Part shown: one piece after another, positions 35,218-41,540 of the stretch
Layout: each line of letters starts with the position of its first letter
Position numbering within the stretch: the first letter of the stretch is position 1
Assembly: GCA_910587285.1 (NCBI GenBank)
Contig: CAJULM010000004.1
Coordinates: 1-64,000, forward strand
Reading direction: 5' to 3'
Source: an uncultured Oscillospiraceae bacterium
GTDB lineage: Bacteria > Bacillota > Clostridia > Oscillospirales > Oscillospiraceae
Length of the DNA stretch: 64,000 nt
Notes under the pieces: model-generated
Told to the model about the DNA's origin: nothing
The model's database searches: none
The model's input: the letters and a program-made list of their open reading frames with translations, nothing else
Position numbers and translations under genes: made by a program

Positions 35218-35795
35218 CTGAGGCCCCCAACTATATCAAGCTGACCGAAAATGGCAGCTATAACCTGTGCCCGGAGCCGGAGGCTTCGGGCATTGTCTTT
35301 GAAGGAAAGGTATACCACCTGCTGGACCGCCCCGCCCTGGAGGGCGTGGATACCGTCATGCTGGAGGAAACTGACGCCGGGACGGAGATTGTCAAGGCCA
35401 CCGAGGCCGGGGGGATTATGTTCGTCACCATGGCGGAGGGCGGCCAGATCGACGATACCACGGCGGCGGAGCACGCTGACCTGTTCGCCCCCTGGGCCTA
35501 TCCCGTCAGCTACAAGGCCGACAACATCCGGCGGTATGGCGGCAAGCTGTACCGCTGTGTGAAAGACCACACCTCGCAAGAGGACTGGACGCCAGAGGCC
35601 GCCGCCAGCCTGTGGGCTATTACCGCCGATCCTGCGGAGGAGTGGCCCGCCTGGAGCCAGCCTATCGGGGCACATGATACCTACAACGCTGGGGACAAGG
35701 TAAGCCACGGCGGGAAACACTGGACCAGCGACCAGGACGGGAATGTGTGGGAGCCTGGGGTGTACGGCTGGACGGAAGTTGTGGCGGAGGAGTAA
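35178..35795 (+). CDS. Tail-associated carbohydrate-binding-like protein
   Basis: 205 aa; GGAGGTG precedes the ATG. The C-terminal half has two aromatic repeats of the chitin-binding type (YRCVKDHTSQEDWTPEAAAS and HWTSDQDGNVWEPGVYGW), common in Firmicute phage tail proteins. The N-terminal half is a small unassigned domain. A surface-glycan-binding role on the tail or in host lysis is inferred. It starts inside the RT gene. Confidence 0.65.
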   Translation: MFRIIRDGESVGMTEAPNYIKLTENGSYNLCPEPEASGIVFEGKVYHLLDRPALEGVDTVMLEETDAGTEIVKATEAGGIMFVTMAEGGQIDDTTAAEHADLFAPWAYPVSYKADNIRRYGGKLYRCVKDHTSQEDWTPEAAASLWAITADPAEEWPAWSQPIGAHDTYNAGDKVSHGGKHWTSDQDGNVWEPGVYGWTEVVAEE

Positions 35796-35798
35796 GGC

Positions 35799-36209
35799 AT
35801 GGAGGAATATAGCCGGTATATCGCCCGCCGCCGGGCACGCTTTGACGGCATAAGCGGCCAAGTGAATATCCCCTATGGGGCCGTCCTGGAAGTCCGGGAC
35901 GGCCTTCTTTATTGGAAGGGGGAGCAGCTGTGCGCTACCACCTGCCAGAATGCTTACGACTTCTTTTCCCGGGATGATGACGGCCAGGGCCGGGAGCGGG
36001 GGGCGCTGGTAACGGCCATCCTGGCCCGTCTGCGCCCGAAGAATGAGCGGGATAACTGTCAAGGCCGCTGGGATAAGGTGTGGGGCGATTCCCTGTGCCA
36101 GCGATACCGGCGGCCTGAGCATAAGGATCGGTGGTTGTGGAGCTATGATTTTTTCAATGCTCCCGTCTGCGACCTTCAGCATATCGCCGCACTGATTGGG
36201 GCCAAGTGA
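35799..36209 (+). CDS. Hypothetical phage protein
   Basis: 136 aa, 3 bp after the previous stop. Basic N-terminus (YIARRRARFDG) and several Trp/Tyr residues near the end (DRWLWSYDFFNAPVC). No family recognised. The stop codon overlaps the third 24-bp palindrome. Position at the end of the tail module suggests a structural or host-interaction role. Confidence 0.55.
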   Translation: MEEYSRYIARRRARFDGISGQVNIPYGAVLEVRDGLLYWKGEQLCATTCQNAYDFFSRDDDGQGRERGALVTAILARLRPKNERDNCQGRWDKVWGDSLCQRYRRPEHKDRWLWSYDFFNAPVCDLQHIAALIGAK

Positions 36210-36232
36210 AATTCCCAAGCGGTTACGAATTT
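36209..36232 (+). repeat. 24-bp dispersed imperfect palindrome, copy 3
   Basis: Starts on the last base of the preceding stop codon; AAATTC-CCAAGCGGTTAC-GAATTT. It differs from copy 2 by one base (T to G). Confidence 0.72.
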
Positions 36233-36240
36233 CAGAGGCA

Positions 36241-36274
36241 AGGCGAGGCGCCGGATGCGCCCCGCCTTTTTATA
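36241..36274 (+). terminator. Terminator after the tail module
   Basis: Stem AGGCGAGGCGC/GCGCCCCGCCT (one mismatch) with loop CGGAT, followed by TTTTATAT. It ends the tail-protein unit ahead of the lysis cassette. Confidence 0.8.
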
Positions 36275-36313
36275 TGCTGACAGCCTCAAATTCACAGAAA
36301 GGGGGTGAAGGGC

Positions 36314-36559
36314 ATGGAGGGCATTGTCGTGGCGCTGATTGGCCTTGCCGGGTCTGCTATCGGTTCCCTGGTCGGTATTCTGACCTCCTCCAAGCTGACT
36401 AGCTATCGGCTGGAGCAGCTGGAGAAACGGGTGCAGGCCCACAACAACCTGATTGAGCGCACCTACAAGCTGGAGGAGCGCACCGAGCTGCAAGAGGAAA
36501 AAATCAAGGTGGCAAACCACCGTATCGAGGATCTGGAGAACGAGGTCCGACAGAATTAA
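36314..36559 (+). CDS. XhlA-like haemolysin/holin-associated protein
   Basis: 81 aa; AAAGGGGG about 9 bp before ATG 36314. N-terminal hydrophobic helix (GIVVALIGLAGSAIGSLVGI) followed by a coiled coil (EQLEKRVQAHNNLIERTYKL). XhlA-type proteins have the same size class and assist lysis with a holin; here the helix is at the N-terminus rather than the C-terminus, so the family call is loose. First gene of the lysis cassette. Confidence 0.6.
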   Translation: MEGIVVALIGLAGSAIGSLVGILTSSKLTSYRLEQLEKRVQAHNNLIERTYKLEERTELQEEKIKVANHRIEDLENEVRQN

Positions 36560-36571
36560 GGAGGATTTTTT

Positions 36572-36934
36572 ATGAATTTCATCATTGAGAATTGGTATAT
36601 CATCCTGGCCCTGGCCGCCGTCCTGGGCGTGGCCGCCTGGTATGTCTACCGCTACTTTAACCTTCCCAGCGAGGCCCAGCTTGCCAAAGTCCGTGAGTGG
36701 CTGCTGTGGGCCGTCACCGAGGCGGAGAAGGAGCTGGGCGGCGGCACCGGCAAGCTGAAGCTCCGCCAGGTCTATGACCTGTTTGTGACCCGGTTCCCGT
36801 GGCTGGCCCGAATCGTCCCCTTTGACCTGTTTTCTTCTATGGTGGACGATGCCCTGGAGGATATGAGGGAAATGCTGAAAACAAACCAGGCCGTCAAGGC
36901 CCATGTCAGCGGAGAGGGTGGCGGCAATGAATAA
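36572..36934 (+). CDS. Phage holin
   Basis: 120 aa; AAGGAGGATTTTTT upstream. One strong membrane helix (IILALAAVLGVAAWYVYRYF) then a soluble helical domain (REWLLWAVTEAEKELGGGTG, the signature of the LL-H/Clostridial holin family). It forms membrane lesions to release the endolysin. The stop overlaps the endolysin start by 8 bp. Confidence 0.8.
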   Translation: MNFIIENWYIILALAAVLGVAAWYVYRYFNLPSEAQLAKVREWLLWAVTEAEKELGGGTGKLKLRQVYDLFVTRFPWLARIVPFDLFSSMVDDALEDMREMLKTNQAVKAHVSGEGGGNE

Positions 36935-37739
36935 AAAGCCTGTCAGCTACCTCCAGACGGATCCCCGGTGGAAGAACAAGCCGTACAGAGTACCCGGTGA
37001 AACGGCCACCATTGGCGATTCCGGGTGTGGCCCCACGGCGGCGGCTATGCTCATTGAGACGCTGACCGGCAAGACCTATACCCCGGAGGATGCCTGTGCA
37101 TGGTCTATCGCTCACGGCTACAAGGCTCTCAAGGCCGGGACTTATTACGCCTATTTCGCCCCTCAATTTGCGGAATTCGGTATCAAGTGCTGGCAACTGT
37201 CCTGGACCAACGGCTATCACAATCCCAAGGCCAAAGTCCACGATCAGGCTCTGGAGTATCTGAAACAGGGCTATTACCTGATTGCCCTGATGAAGAAAGG
37301 TACATGGACCGGAGGCGGTCATTTTGTGGTGGTCTGGTGGGCGGATGATAAAATCCGTATCAATGACCCGGCCAGCACCAGGGATAAGCGGCTGAATGGT
37401 GATCCGGCCACCTTCCGCAATGAGGCCGCCTATTATTGGGTGGTCGATGCCCGGGAGTACAACAACGGAACGATTAAACAGGAGGACGAGGACATGGATC
37501 AAGAGAAGTTTAACAAAATGTTTGCCACGGCTATGCAGCAGTACCGTCAGGAGCTGCGGGACAATGACAGCGGCGAGTGGAGCCGGGCGGCCCGGCAGTT
37601 CGCCATTGACCAAGGCATTTTTGCCGGTAGTGGCACCGTCCCGGACGGTACGCCCAATTTCATGTGGGAGGACTTTCTGACCCGGGAGCAGTGTGCCCAA
37701 GTGCTCTATCGGTTTGCCCAAAAGTACGGGCTTGAGTGA
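36927..37739 (+). CDS. Endolysin, C39-like papain-fold peptidase
   Basis: 270 aa; ATG at 36927, inside the holin end. Residues 1-165 are a C39-like peptidase: TIGDSGCGPTAAAM (catalytic Cys), TGGGHFVVVWW (His) and IRINDPAST (Asp). Residues about 185-270 form a helical domain, possibly for cell-wall binding (FMWEDFLTREQCAQVLYRF resembles an SLH-type motif). It would cut peptidoglycan crosslinks at lysis. No signal peptide, so it depends on the holin. Confidence 0.82.
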   Translation: MNKKPVSYLQTDPRWKNKPYRVPGETATIGDSGCGPTAAAMLIETLTGKTYTPEDACAWSIAHGYKALKAGTYYAYFAPQFAEFGIKCWQLSWTNGYHNPKAKVHDQALEYLKQGYYLIALMKKGTWTGGGHFVVVWWADDKIRINDPASTRDKRLNGDPATFRNEAAYYWVVDAREYNNGTIKQEDEDMDQEKFNKMFATAMQQYRQELRDNDSGEWSRAARQFAIDQGIFAGSGTVPDGTPNFMWEDFLTREQCAQVLYRFAQKYGLE

Positions 37740-38083
37740 TGGGCCGGGGAAAGCGGGAGCAGCCCAGGGCGGCCCCACGACGGCGCATGGGCAACACTGA
37801 CCGCCTGGGATATATCTTGGTATTCATCCTCGCCCTAGGCCTTGCAGGGGGCTTTGTGCTGGCCGTGCTGAGTATCAAGTATCAGTACACGGGTGCCCTG
37901 GCCTGTTGGACGGTGGTATTTACCCCCATTGGTACCGCCCTGTCCATAGTCCTCTCCCGCATTGTGGAGAAGAACCGGGCAGAGAACACCAGCGCCAACG
38001 GTGAAGGGGTAAAGTATGCGGCCGCCCAGGCGGCCGGCTTTGTCCAGGACTACACCAACAGCGAAAACAGCCCTCCGATATGA
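37739..38083 (+). CDS. Small two-helix membrane protein
   Basis: 114 aa; ATG overlaps the endolysin stop (TGATG). Basic N-terminus, two membrane helices (LGYILVFILALGLAGGFVLA and ALACWTVVFTPIGTALSIV), then an acidic tail. Function unknown; could be a second holin or spanin-like lysis protein, or a superinfection factor. Last gene before a terminator. Confidence 0.6.
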   Translation: MGRGKREQPRAAPRRRMGNTDRLGYILVFILALGLAGGFVLAVLSIKYQYTGALACWTVVFTPIGTALSIVLSRIVEKNRAENTSANGEGVKYAAAQAAGFVQDYTNSENSPPI

Positions 38084-38087
38084 TGAT

Positions 38088-38126
38088 AGCCCCCGTTGCG
38101 CCAATCAGCGTGACGGGGGCTTTTCT
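38088..38126 (+). terminator. Terminator closing the late operon
   Basis: Stem AGCCCCCGT/ACGGGGGCT around an inner GCGC..GCG stem, followed by TTTTCTTT. Starts 4 bp after the preceding stop. Confidence 0.85.
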
Positions 38127-38337
38127 TTATGCCGCCTATACGGGCCAGAAACGGCCCTAGAAGGGCCGCCACGGCGGGGGAGTGTAATTACCCTCCCCAC
38201 CTCGCAAACGGCCCTGTTTTTCCCGTTAGGAAAAAACTGCGGGGGCCTGGGGCCTGCCGTGTGATTGTCGGGCAGAAAAAGAGCGGCGCCCTGGCCCCGT
38301 TTATGGGGGAGGACGCCACTACGGCTTGCTCTGCCGT

Positions 38338-38544
38338 TCAGTAGATCGCACTGGTGAACCCATACCGCTGAAGGTACCGCTCGGCCTGGGCCTCCTGGGC
38401 AAAGGCCCGGTACTTCCGTTTCTGCCGGTCCCGGCCCAGGATCACCGTGTCACCAATGGCCTTGAGGGCATACTGGATTTTCCCGTTCTTCATAATCACG
38501 TTGTAGTACAGGGCCTCGCCCTTCTCGTTTTGCATTCTCGGCAT
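38338..38544 (-). CDS. Small phage protein, unknown function
   Basis: 68 aa; GAAGGAGG upstream on the minus strand. Basic, possibly beta-alpha: EALYYNVIMKNGKIQYALK, then AFAQEAQAERYLQRYGFTS. Last gene of a six-gene reverse-strand cluster (38338-40337) running against the late operon. Such clusters near phage ends often hold lysogenic or anti-defence genes, but nothing here shows the role. Confidence 0.6.
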   Translation of the reverse strand: MPRMQNEKGEALYYNVIMKNGKIQYALKAIGDTVILGRDRQKRKYRAFAQEAQAERYLQRYGFTSAIY

Positions 38545-38570
38545 GATTGAAACCTCCTTCTCGTTGTCGG

Positions 38571-38945
38571 TTAAAGCTGGATTGTCTCGCCGGCGAGGAC
38601 ATCCACCACCGTGGCCCCCTCACCAAAGACGGCCCGCATTTCGGCCAACTGCTCTCCGCTAGGGGGCCTCCAGGCCGCCCGGTACTCTGCCAGGGCCTCC
38701 TCCACCTCTATCTCCCGTGCGGCCTGTGTGGCGGCCCTGTTGGCCTTGTCAGTGACCATTTCGACCATCTCCAAGAGGTCATCCATCAGAACCCGCCCGA
38801 TGCAGTTCCGGGCAACCCCGGCCTCGTCAATGGTGATCTCCCCGCTGTCCAGATCGGCCTTAACCTGGGCCAGCTGCTCCTCGGCGTGTTTCTGCCAAAA
38901 GGCCCCCAGCTTTCCACTAAGCTCCTGCTGAAACCTTGTTGCCAT
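38571..38945 (-). CDS. Helical phage protein, unknown function
   Basis: 124 aa; AAAGGGAAAC precedes the ATG. Almost wholly helical and acidic (QELSGKLGAFWQKHAEEQLA; EVEEALAEYRAAWRPPSGEQ). No known motif. Spaced 26 bp from the next gene, in the same reverse operon. Confidence 0.55.
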   Translation of the reverse strand: MATRFQQELSGKLGAFWQKHAEEQLAQVKADLDSGEITIDEAGVARNCIGRVLMDDLLEMVEMVTDKANRAATQAAREIEVEEALAEYRAAWRPPSGEQLAEMRAVFGEGATVVDVLAGETIQL

Positions 38946-38993
38946 GTTGTTTCCCTTTCTCCCCGTGTGCCCGGTAGGTCAGGCTGCTATTTG

Positions 38994-39257
38994 CTATCTG
39001 TCCTCAATGTCCTTGGTGATGGCGAGAGTGCTTTTGTCGATCTTGTCGTAGCTGGCGTAGCGAGCAAGGATGTAGTGGTCGCCGCAGTCCCTCGCCGTCC
39101 CGTAGGGTGTCCATCCCTTGCATCCGGGTTTCATCTTGACAAGGAGATGGCTGACCTTTCCCCCTTCTTCCCGGAGCCAGCCTATCGGGGTATGGTATTT
39201 GTAGAGCGCCTGAAACATTGCCTGTTCTTGCTCTGTGATTGGCAGTATCGTAATCAT
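38994..39257 (-). CDS. Small phage protein, unknown function
   Basis: 87 aa, mixed alpha/beta, several aromatics (FQALYKYHTPIGWLREEGGK; YILARYASYDKIDKSTL). Contains CKGWTPYGTARDCG, a possible loop with two cysteines. Unidentified. Part of the reverse-strand cluster. Confidence 0.55.
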   Translation of the reverse strand: MITILPITEQEQAMFQALYKYHTPIGWLREEGGKVSHLLVKMKPGCKGWTPYGTARDCGDHYILARYASYDKIDKSTLAITKDIEDR

Positions 39258-39366
39258 GGTGCCTGTCCTTTCCCCCCGTCGAGCCGATAGGTCAGCTGTT
39301 GTCCAGGTGTGGTTACTCGGCGGCGGCCAGGAGGGCGTTATACACGGGGGAGTCCGTCAGCAGACC

Positions 39367-39498
39367 CTAGGCGGAAACGCTGGTGTCGGGGTCAGGTGAG
39401 AAGTCATCGGAAACGTCCACCGCCTCCAGGTGGGCTTTGAGGTATTCCATGCTGGTGATGAAGTTGAGGATGTCGGCCTTGTTGATATTGAGCTCCAT
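39367..39498 (-). CDS. Very small phage protein (43 aa)
   Basis: From ATG 39498 (AAAGGACA upstream) to 39367. It begins MELNINKADILNFITSMEYL and ends in an acidic tail. Too short to assign; its own ribosome site and place in the reverse operon make it a credible gene. Confidence 0.45.
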   Translation of the reverse strand: MELNINKADILNFITSMEYLKAHLEAVDVSDDFSPDPDTSVSA

Positions 39499-39544
39499 TT
39501 TATGTCCTTTCTGCCCTCGTGACCTCCGGGGCGGGCCGTGTAGG

Positions 39545-40090
39545 TTAGATACAGTGGATTTCGTAGGTCGGGGCCTTTTTCCAATCGCCGTTGTTGTGCT
39601 CAACGAGGGTGGCCCAGTAGTTGCGGTCATGGTATATCCCAGGGATGCGGCAGTCCTTCAGGACTTCGACAGTGCTGACGTGCCAGTGCCAGCCGGGGTG
39701 TGTAGCTGCCATATCCATCATAGGGCGGTGGAGGGCGTAGGCCTTATCGGGGTTAGTGGTGATGTAGATGATGTAGCTACACCCGTTCCCCATGGTGACG
39801 GTCTCCTCGGGCTGCTGGGCTTTCAGCTGGGCCTCCAGGCCGGCCACCCGCCGCTCATACTCCTCGCCGTCTTTCTTGGCGGTCTTGTCCATCTCCAGAA
39901 TCTTGCCGTTCAGCCGGTCGATCTCAGCGGCCCGGGCCTGGTAGATCTTCCGCTCGCCGTCGCCCTCGACAAAGGCCTTGCAGAAAGCGTCCTTGTCCCC
40001 GTCGAAATCGTAGTAGGCCGCCTCGATCTTCTCATACTCGAAGGGCAGAGGCTCAAAGCCGGTGCGCTCCACAAACTCGGACAACATCAT
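39545..40090 (-). CDS. Phage protein with coiled-coil centre, unknown function
   Basis: 181 aa; AAGGAGG before the ATG. An N-terminal helical part (LPFEYEKIEAAYYDFDGDKD), a coiled coil (EIDRLNGKILEMDKTAKKDG), and a C-terminal alpha/beta part (CSYIIYITTNPDKAYALHR ... HWHVSTVEVLKDCRI). No family named with confidence. Largest gene of the reverse cluster. Confidence 0.6.
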   Translation of the reverse strand: MMLSEFVERTGFEPLPFEYEKIEAAYYDFDGDKDAFCKAFVEGDGERKIYQARAAEIDRLNGKILEMDKTAKKDGEEYERRVAGLEAQLKAQQPEETVTMGNGCSYIIYITTNPDKAYALHRPMMDMAATHPGWHWHVSTVEVLKDCRIPGIYHDRNYWATLVEHNNGDWKKAPTYEIHCI

Positions 40091-40214
40091 AATGAAAAAC
40101 CTCCTTGATTTTTGTGCCTTACTTTGTTATCATGGAGGCGGCCGGGGTAAGGCTCCCGGTCGCCTCTCGGGGCTGGGATAGCGTCTGGTGTGGTAACTGG
40201 GGCGCTATCCCTTT

Positions 40215-40337
40215 TTACTTGGCTTCGTCAAGCACGGCCTTGACTGCCTCCCGGAGTTCCTCCAGCGTCTTGCACTTGTCAATCAGCTCAAGCACCATCC
40301 GCAGGATGTACTCCGTGTTGGTGGCCATCTCGTCCAT
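40215..40337 (-). CDS. Very small helical phage protein (40 aa)
   Basis: ATG 40337, TAA 40215-40217; GGAGGGAGG lies just upstream. The product is one or two helices (DEMATNTEYILRMVLELIDK, then TLEELREAVKAVLDEAK). First gene of the reverse-strand operon, directly after the divergent promoter region, so strongly placed for expression. It could be a small regulatory or inhibitor protein. Confidence 0.55.
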   Translation of the reverse strand: MDEMATNTEYILRMVLELIDKCKTLEELREAVKAVLDEAK

Positions 40338-40386
40338 GTCCTCCCTCCTTCCGTAAGGGGTTGGCCGCCCCTGCCTTACGAATACT

Positions 40387-40491
40387 ATTATAGCATATTG
40401 ATAGCATTATGCAAGAGTTAAACTGCATAAAGATAGCAATATGTTTTTGGCGATTTTGCATATTGATAGCAATACTTGTTTTGGATATAAT
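40387..40491. promoter_or_regulatory. Divergent promoter/operator switch region
   Basis: Plus-strand promoter: TTGATA (40463-40468), 17 bp, TATAAT (40486-40491). Minus-strand promoter: TTGCAT (complement of 40409-40414), 16 bp, TATAAT (complement of 40387-40392). Three copies of GATAGCA(A/T)TA begin at 40400, 40432 and 40465, spaced 32 and 33 bp (three helical turns). The outer two overlap the promoters. The RHH protein or the XRE repressor would bind here. Confidence 0.75.
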
Positions 40492-40516
40492 GAAGGAGTG
40501 AAAGGAGGGCCAGAGC

Positions 40517-40702
40517 ATGGGCGGAAAAAATAGCTACGAAAGCATAAAACGATACCAAGATAAAGCCTACGACAAAATACTGCTGCGCACCAGCAAAGGC
40601 GAGAGGGAGGTTATTAAATCCCACGCTGAGGGGAGAGGCGAAAGTGTCAACGGTTTCATCCTTAGAGCCATACATGAGGCAATGGAGCGTGATAACAGTT
40701 GA
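40517..40702 (+). CDS. Arc/CopG-like ribbon-helix-helix DNA-binding protein
   Basis: 61 aa; GGAGGG precedes the ATG. It has the RHH pattern: a beta strand (DKILLRTSKGE), a helix (REVIKSHAEGRGE) and a second helix beginning SVNGFILRAIHEAMER. A dimer would bind short repeated sites such as the GATAGCA(A/T)TA array in its own promoter. Its stop overlaps the fourth 24-bp palindrome. It could be a Cro-like switch protein. Confidence 0.78.
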   Translation: MGGKNSYESIKRYQDKAYDKILLRTSKGEREVIKSHAEGRGESVNGFILRAIHEAMERDNS

Positions 40703-40725
40703 AATTCGCAATCGGTTACGAATTT
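40702..40725 (+). repeat. 24-bp dispersed imperfect palindrome, copy 4
   Basis: AAATTC-GCAATCGGTTAC-GAATTT. As with copy 3, it begins on the last base of the upstream stop codon and lies just before a terminator. Confidence 0.72.
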
Positions 40726-40743
40726 GAAAAGGGCATAAAAAAT

Positions 40744-40767
40744 CCCCGGACGCTTTCACGTCCGGGG
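40744..40767. terminator. Bidirectional terminator
   Basis: Perfect 9-bp stem CCCCGGACG/CGTCCGGGG with loop CTTTCA, between two convergent genes. An A-run on the left gives the T-run for minus-strand transcription. Confidence 0.8.
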
Positions 40768-40780
40768 TCAAGAAGCAAGG

Positions 40781-41044
40781 TCAATCCTCGCCCTTGGAGC
40801 GGGGGGCGCCGGTTCGGGTCTTCACCCGTGGCTCACTGTTCGGCACCAGCATAATCAGGTCAGTGAGGTCACAGCCCAGGGCCTCGCAGATCAAGTCTAT
40901 GTGATCCAGGCTTATCCGGGTGGCAACCTCATTGTAAAGCTCGCTGATTGTGTTGGGGCGTATCCCCGTCATCCGGGCAAGGTCTGCTTGTGTCAACCGT
41001 CGTTCGCCAAGTCGGGTTGACAGTAAAATCCTAACCATAGCCAC
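40781..41044 (-). CDS. XRE/Cro-CI family repressor
   Basis: 87 aa; AAGGAGCG precedes the ATG. Classic HTH: RRLTQADLARMTGIRPNTIS then ISLDHIDLICEALGCDLTDL. Small, without a dimerisation or protease domain, as in many Firmicute Cro-like regulators. It sits between the switch region and attR and probably controls lysogeny. A -10 (TATACT, minus strand, about 41060) lies upstream. Confidence 0.85.
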   Translation of the reverse strand: MAMVRILLSTRLGERRLTQADLARMTGIRPNTISELYNEVATRISLDHIDLICEALGCDLTDLIMLVPNSEPRVKTRTGAPRSKGED

Positions 41045-41160
41045 GCTCCTTTGCGATACAGTATAGCGGCTATGATTTTATTCCGCTTGAAATTGTTAGA
41101 AAATATCGGTATTCGATAGACTTTTTTCGGGGCTGCTCCAGCGCGTGGGGCGGCCCTGAT

Positions 41161-41194
41161 TTTAGCGTCCATTTAGCGTCCATGGACGCTAAAA
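41161..41194. repeat. Phage arm-type repeats near attR
   Basis: TTTAGCGTCCA occurs twice in tandem (41161 and 41172), followed by an inverted copy (TGGACGCTAAAA). About 100 bp inside the prophage's right tRNA fragment, this is where arm-type integrase sites are expected. The 21-bp repeats of the next element occupy comparable places. Confidence 0.55.
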
Positions 41195-41294
41195 CTGGCA
41201 AAATTGAAGAAGGCACACAAAAGATAAAACCCCCGAAACCCTTGCTACACAAGGATTACAGAGGTTCACTAAAATACACCAAACATGGCTAAGA

Positions 41295-41342
41295 CAGTTG
41301 GTAAGGATGAGGTCTCCAGTTCAAATCTGGATAGCAGCTCCA
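41295..41342 (+). repeat. att site: tRNA-Thr(GGT) 3' half, left copy
   Basis: 48 bp identical to 55597-55644. It folds as the anticodon loop TTGGTAA (GGT), 3' stem strand GGATG, variable loop AGGTC, T arm TCCAG-TTCAAAT-CTGGA, acceptor TAGCAGC, U73 and CCA. The 5' half is missing, so this is an attachment-site remnant, not a tRNA gene. It is the junction between the prophage and the vanG element. Confidence 0.88.
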
Positions 41343-41344
41343 AG

Positions 41345-41380
41345 AAACTCCTGAAATCAGTGGATTTCGGGAGTTTTTGT
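41345..41380 (+). terminator. Terminator after left att
   Basis: 14-bp stem AAACTCCTGAAATC/GATTTCGGGAGTTT (one G-T pair) with loop AGTG and a T-run, directly after the tRNA fragment. Confidence 0.85.
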
Positions 41381-41400
41381 TCTGTTTTCCCTCAATATAA

Positions 41401-41449
41401 TGTGGGTCAAGTTGTGGGTCAGGCGGGGTGACCCACAACTTGACCCACA
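41401..41449. repeat. 21-bp inverted repeat, arm-type integrase sites (left end)
   Basis: Two perfect 21-bp arms separated by 7 bp; each arm holds two direct GTGGGTCA units 12 bp apart. The right arm is found again exactly at 55465-55485, just inside the other end of the element. Arm-type sites for the integrase encoded at 41541-42704 are the likely explanation; it may also act as a terminator. Confidence 0.7.
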
Positions 41450-41540
41450 CGGCGAAATATGCGGAAAGGTTTAAAGAGCACCGGGCAGGAAGTTTGGAGT
41501 TCCTGCCCAGTGCTTTTGGTGGTTTGGGGTGGTGCTACAT

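Larger units (their letters stand above)
1..41342. mobile_element. Contractile-tailed prophage (left end outside window)
   Basis: The order replication, late regulator, terminase, portal, protease, capsid, neck, sheath, tube, tape measure, baseplate, fibre, lysis, repressor is that of a temperate myovirus-like phage. A sheath gene and baseplate J/gp25-type genes indicate a contractile tail. The right end is placed at the 48-bp tRNA-Thr 3' fragment (41295-41342), preceded by arm-site-like TTTAGCGTCCA repeats at 41161-41194. No integrase for this phage lies in the window. By analogy with the two neighbouring elements it should lie to the left, next to the intact tRNA. Confidence 0.9.

Noticed and set aside
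38129..38344. 71-aa plus-strand gene after the lysis operon
   Set aside because: Lies after a strong terminator, starts within its T-run area, no recognisable motif and low-complexity Pro/Arg content.
41295..41342. A tRNA-Thr gene
   Set aside because: Only the anticodon loop to CCA end is present; the upstream bases cannot pair with the GGATG stem strand or the acceptor. It is an att remnant.
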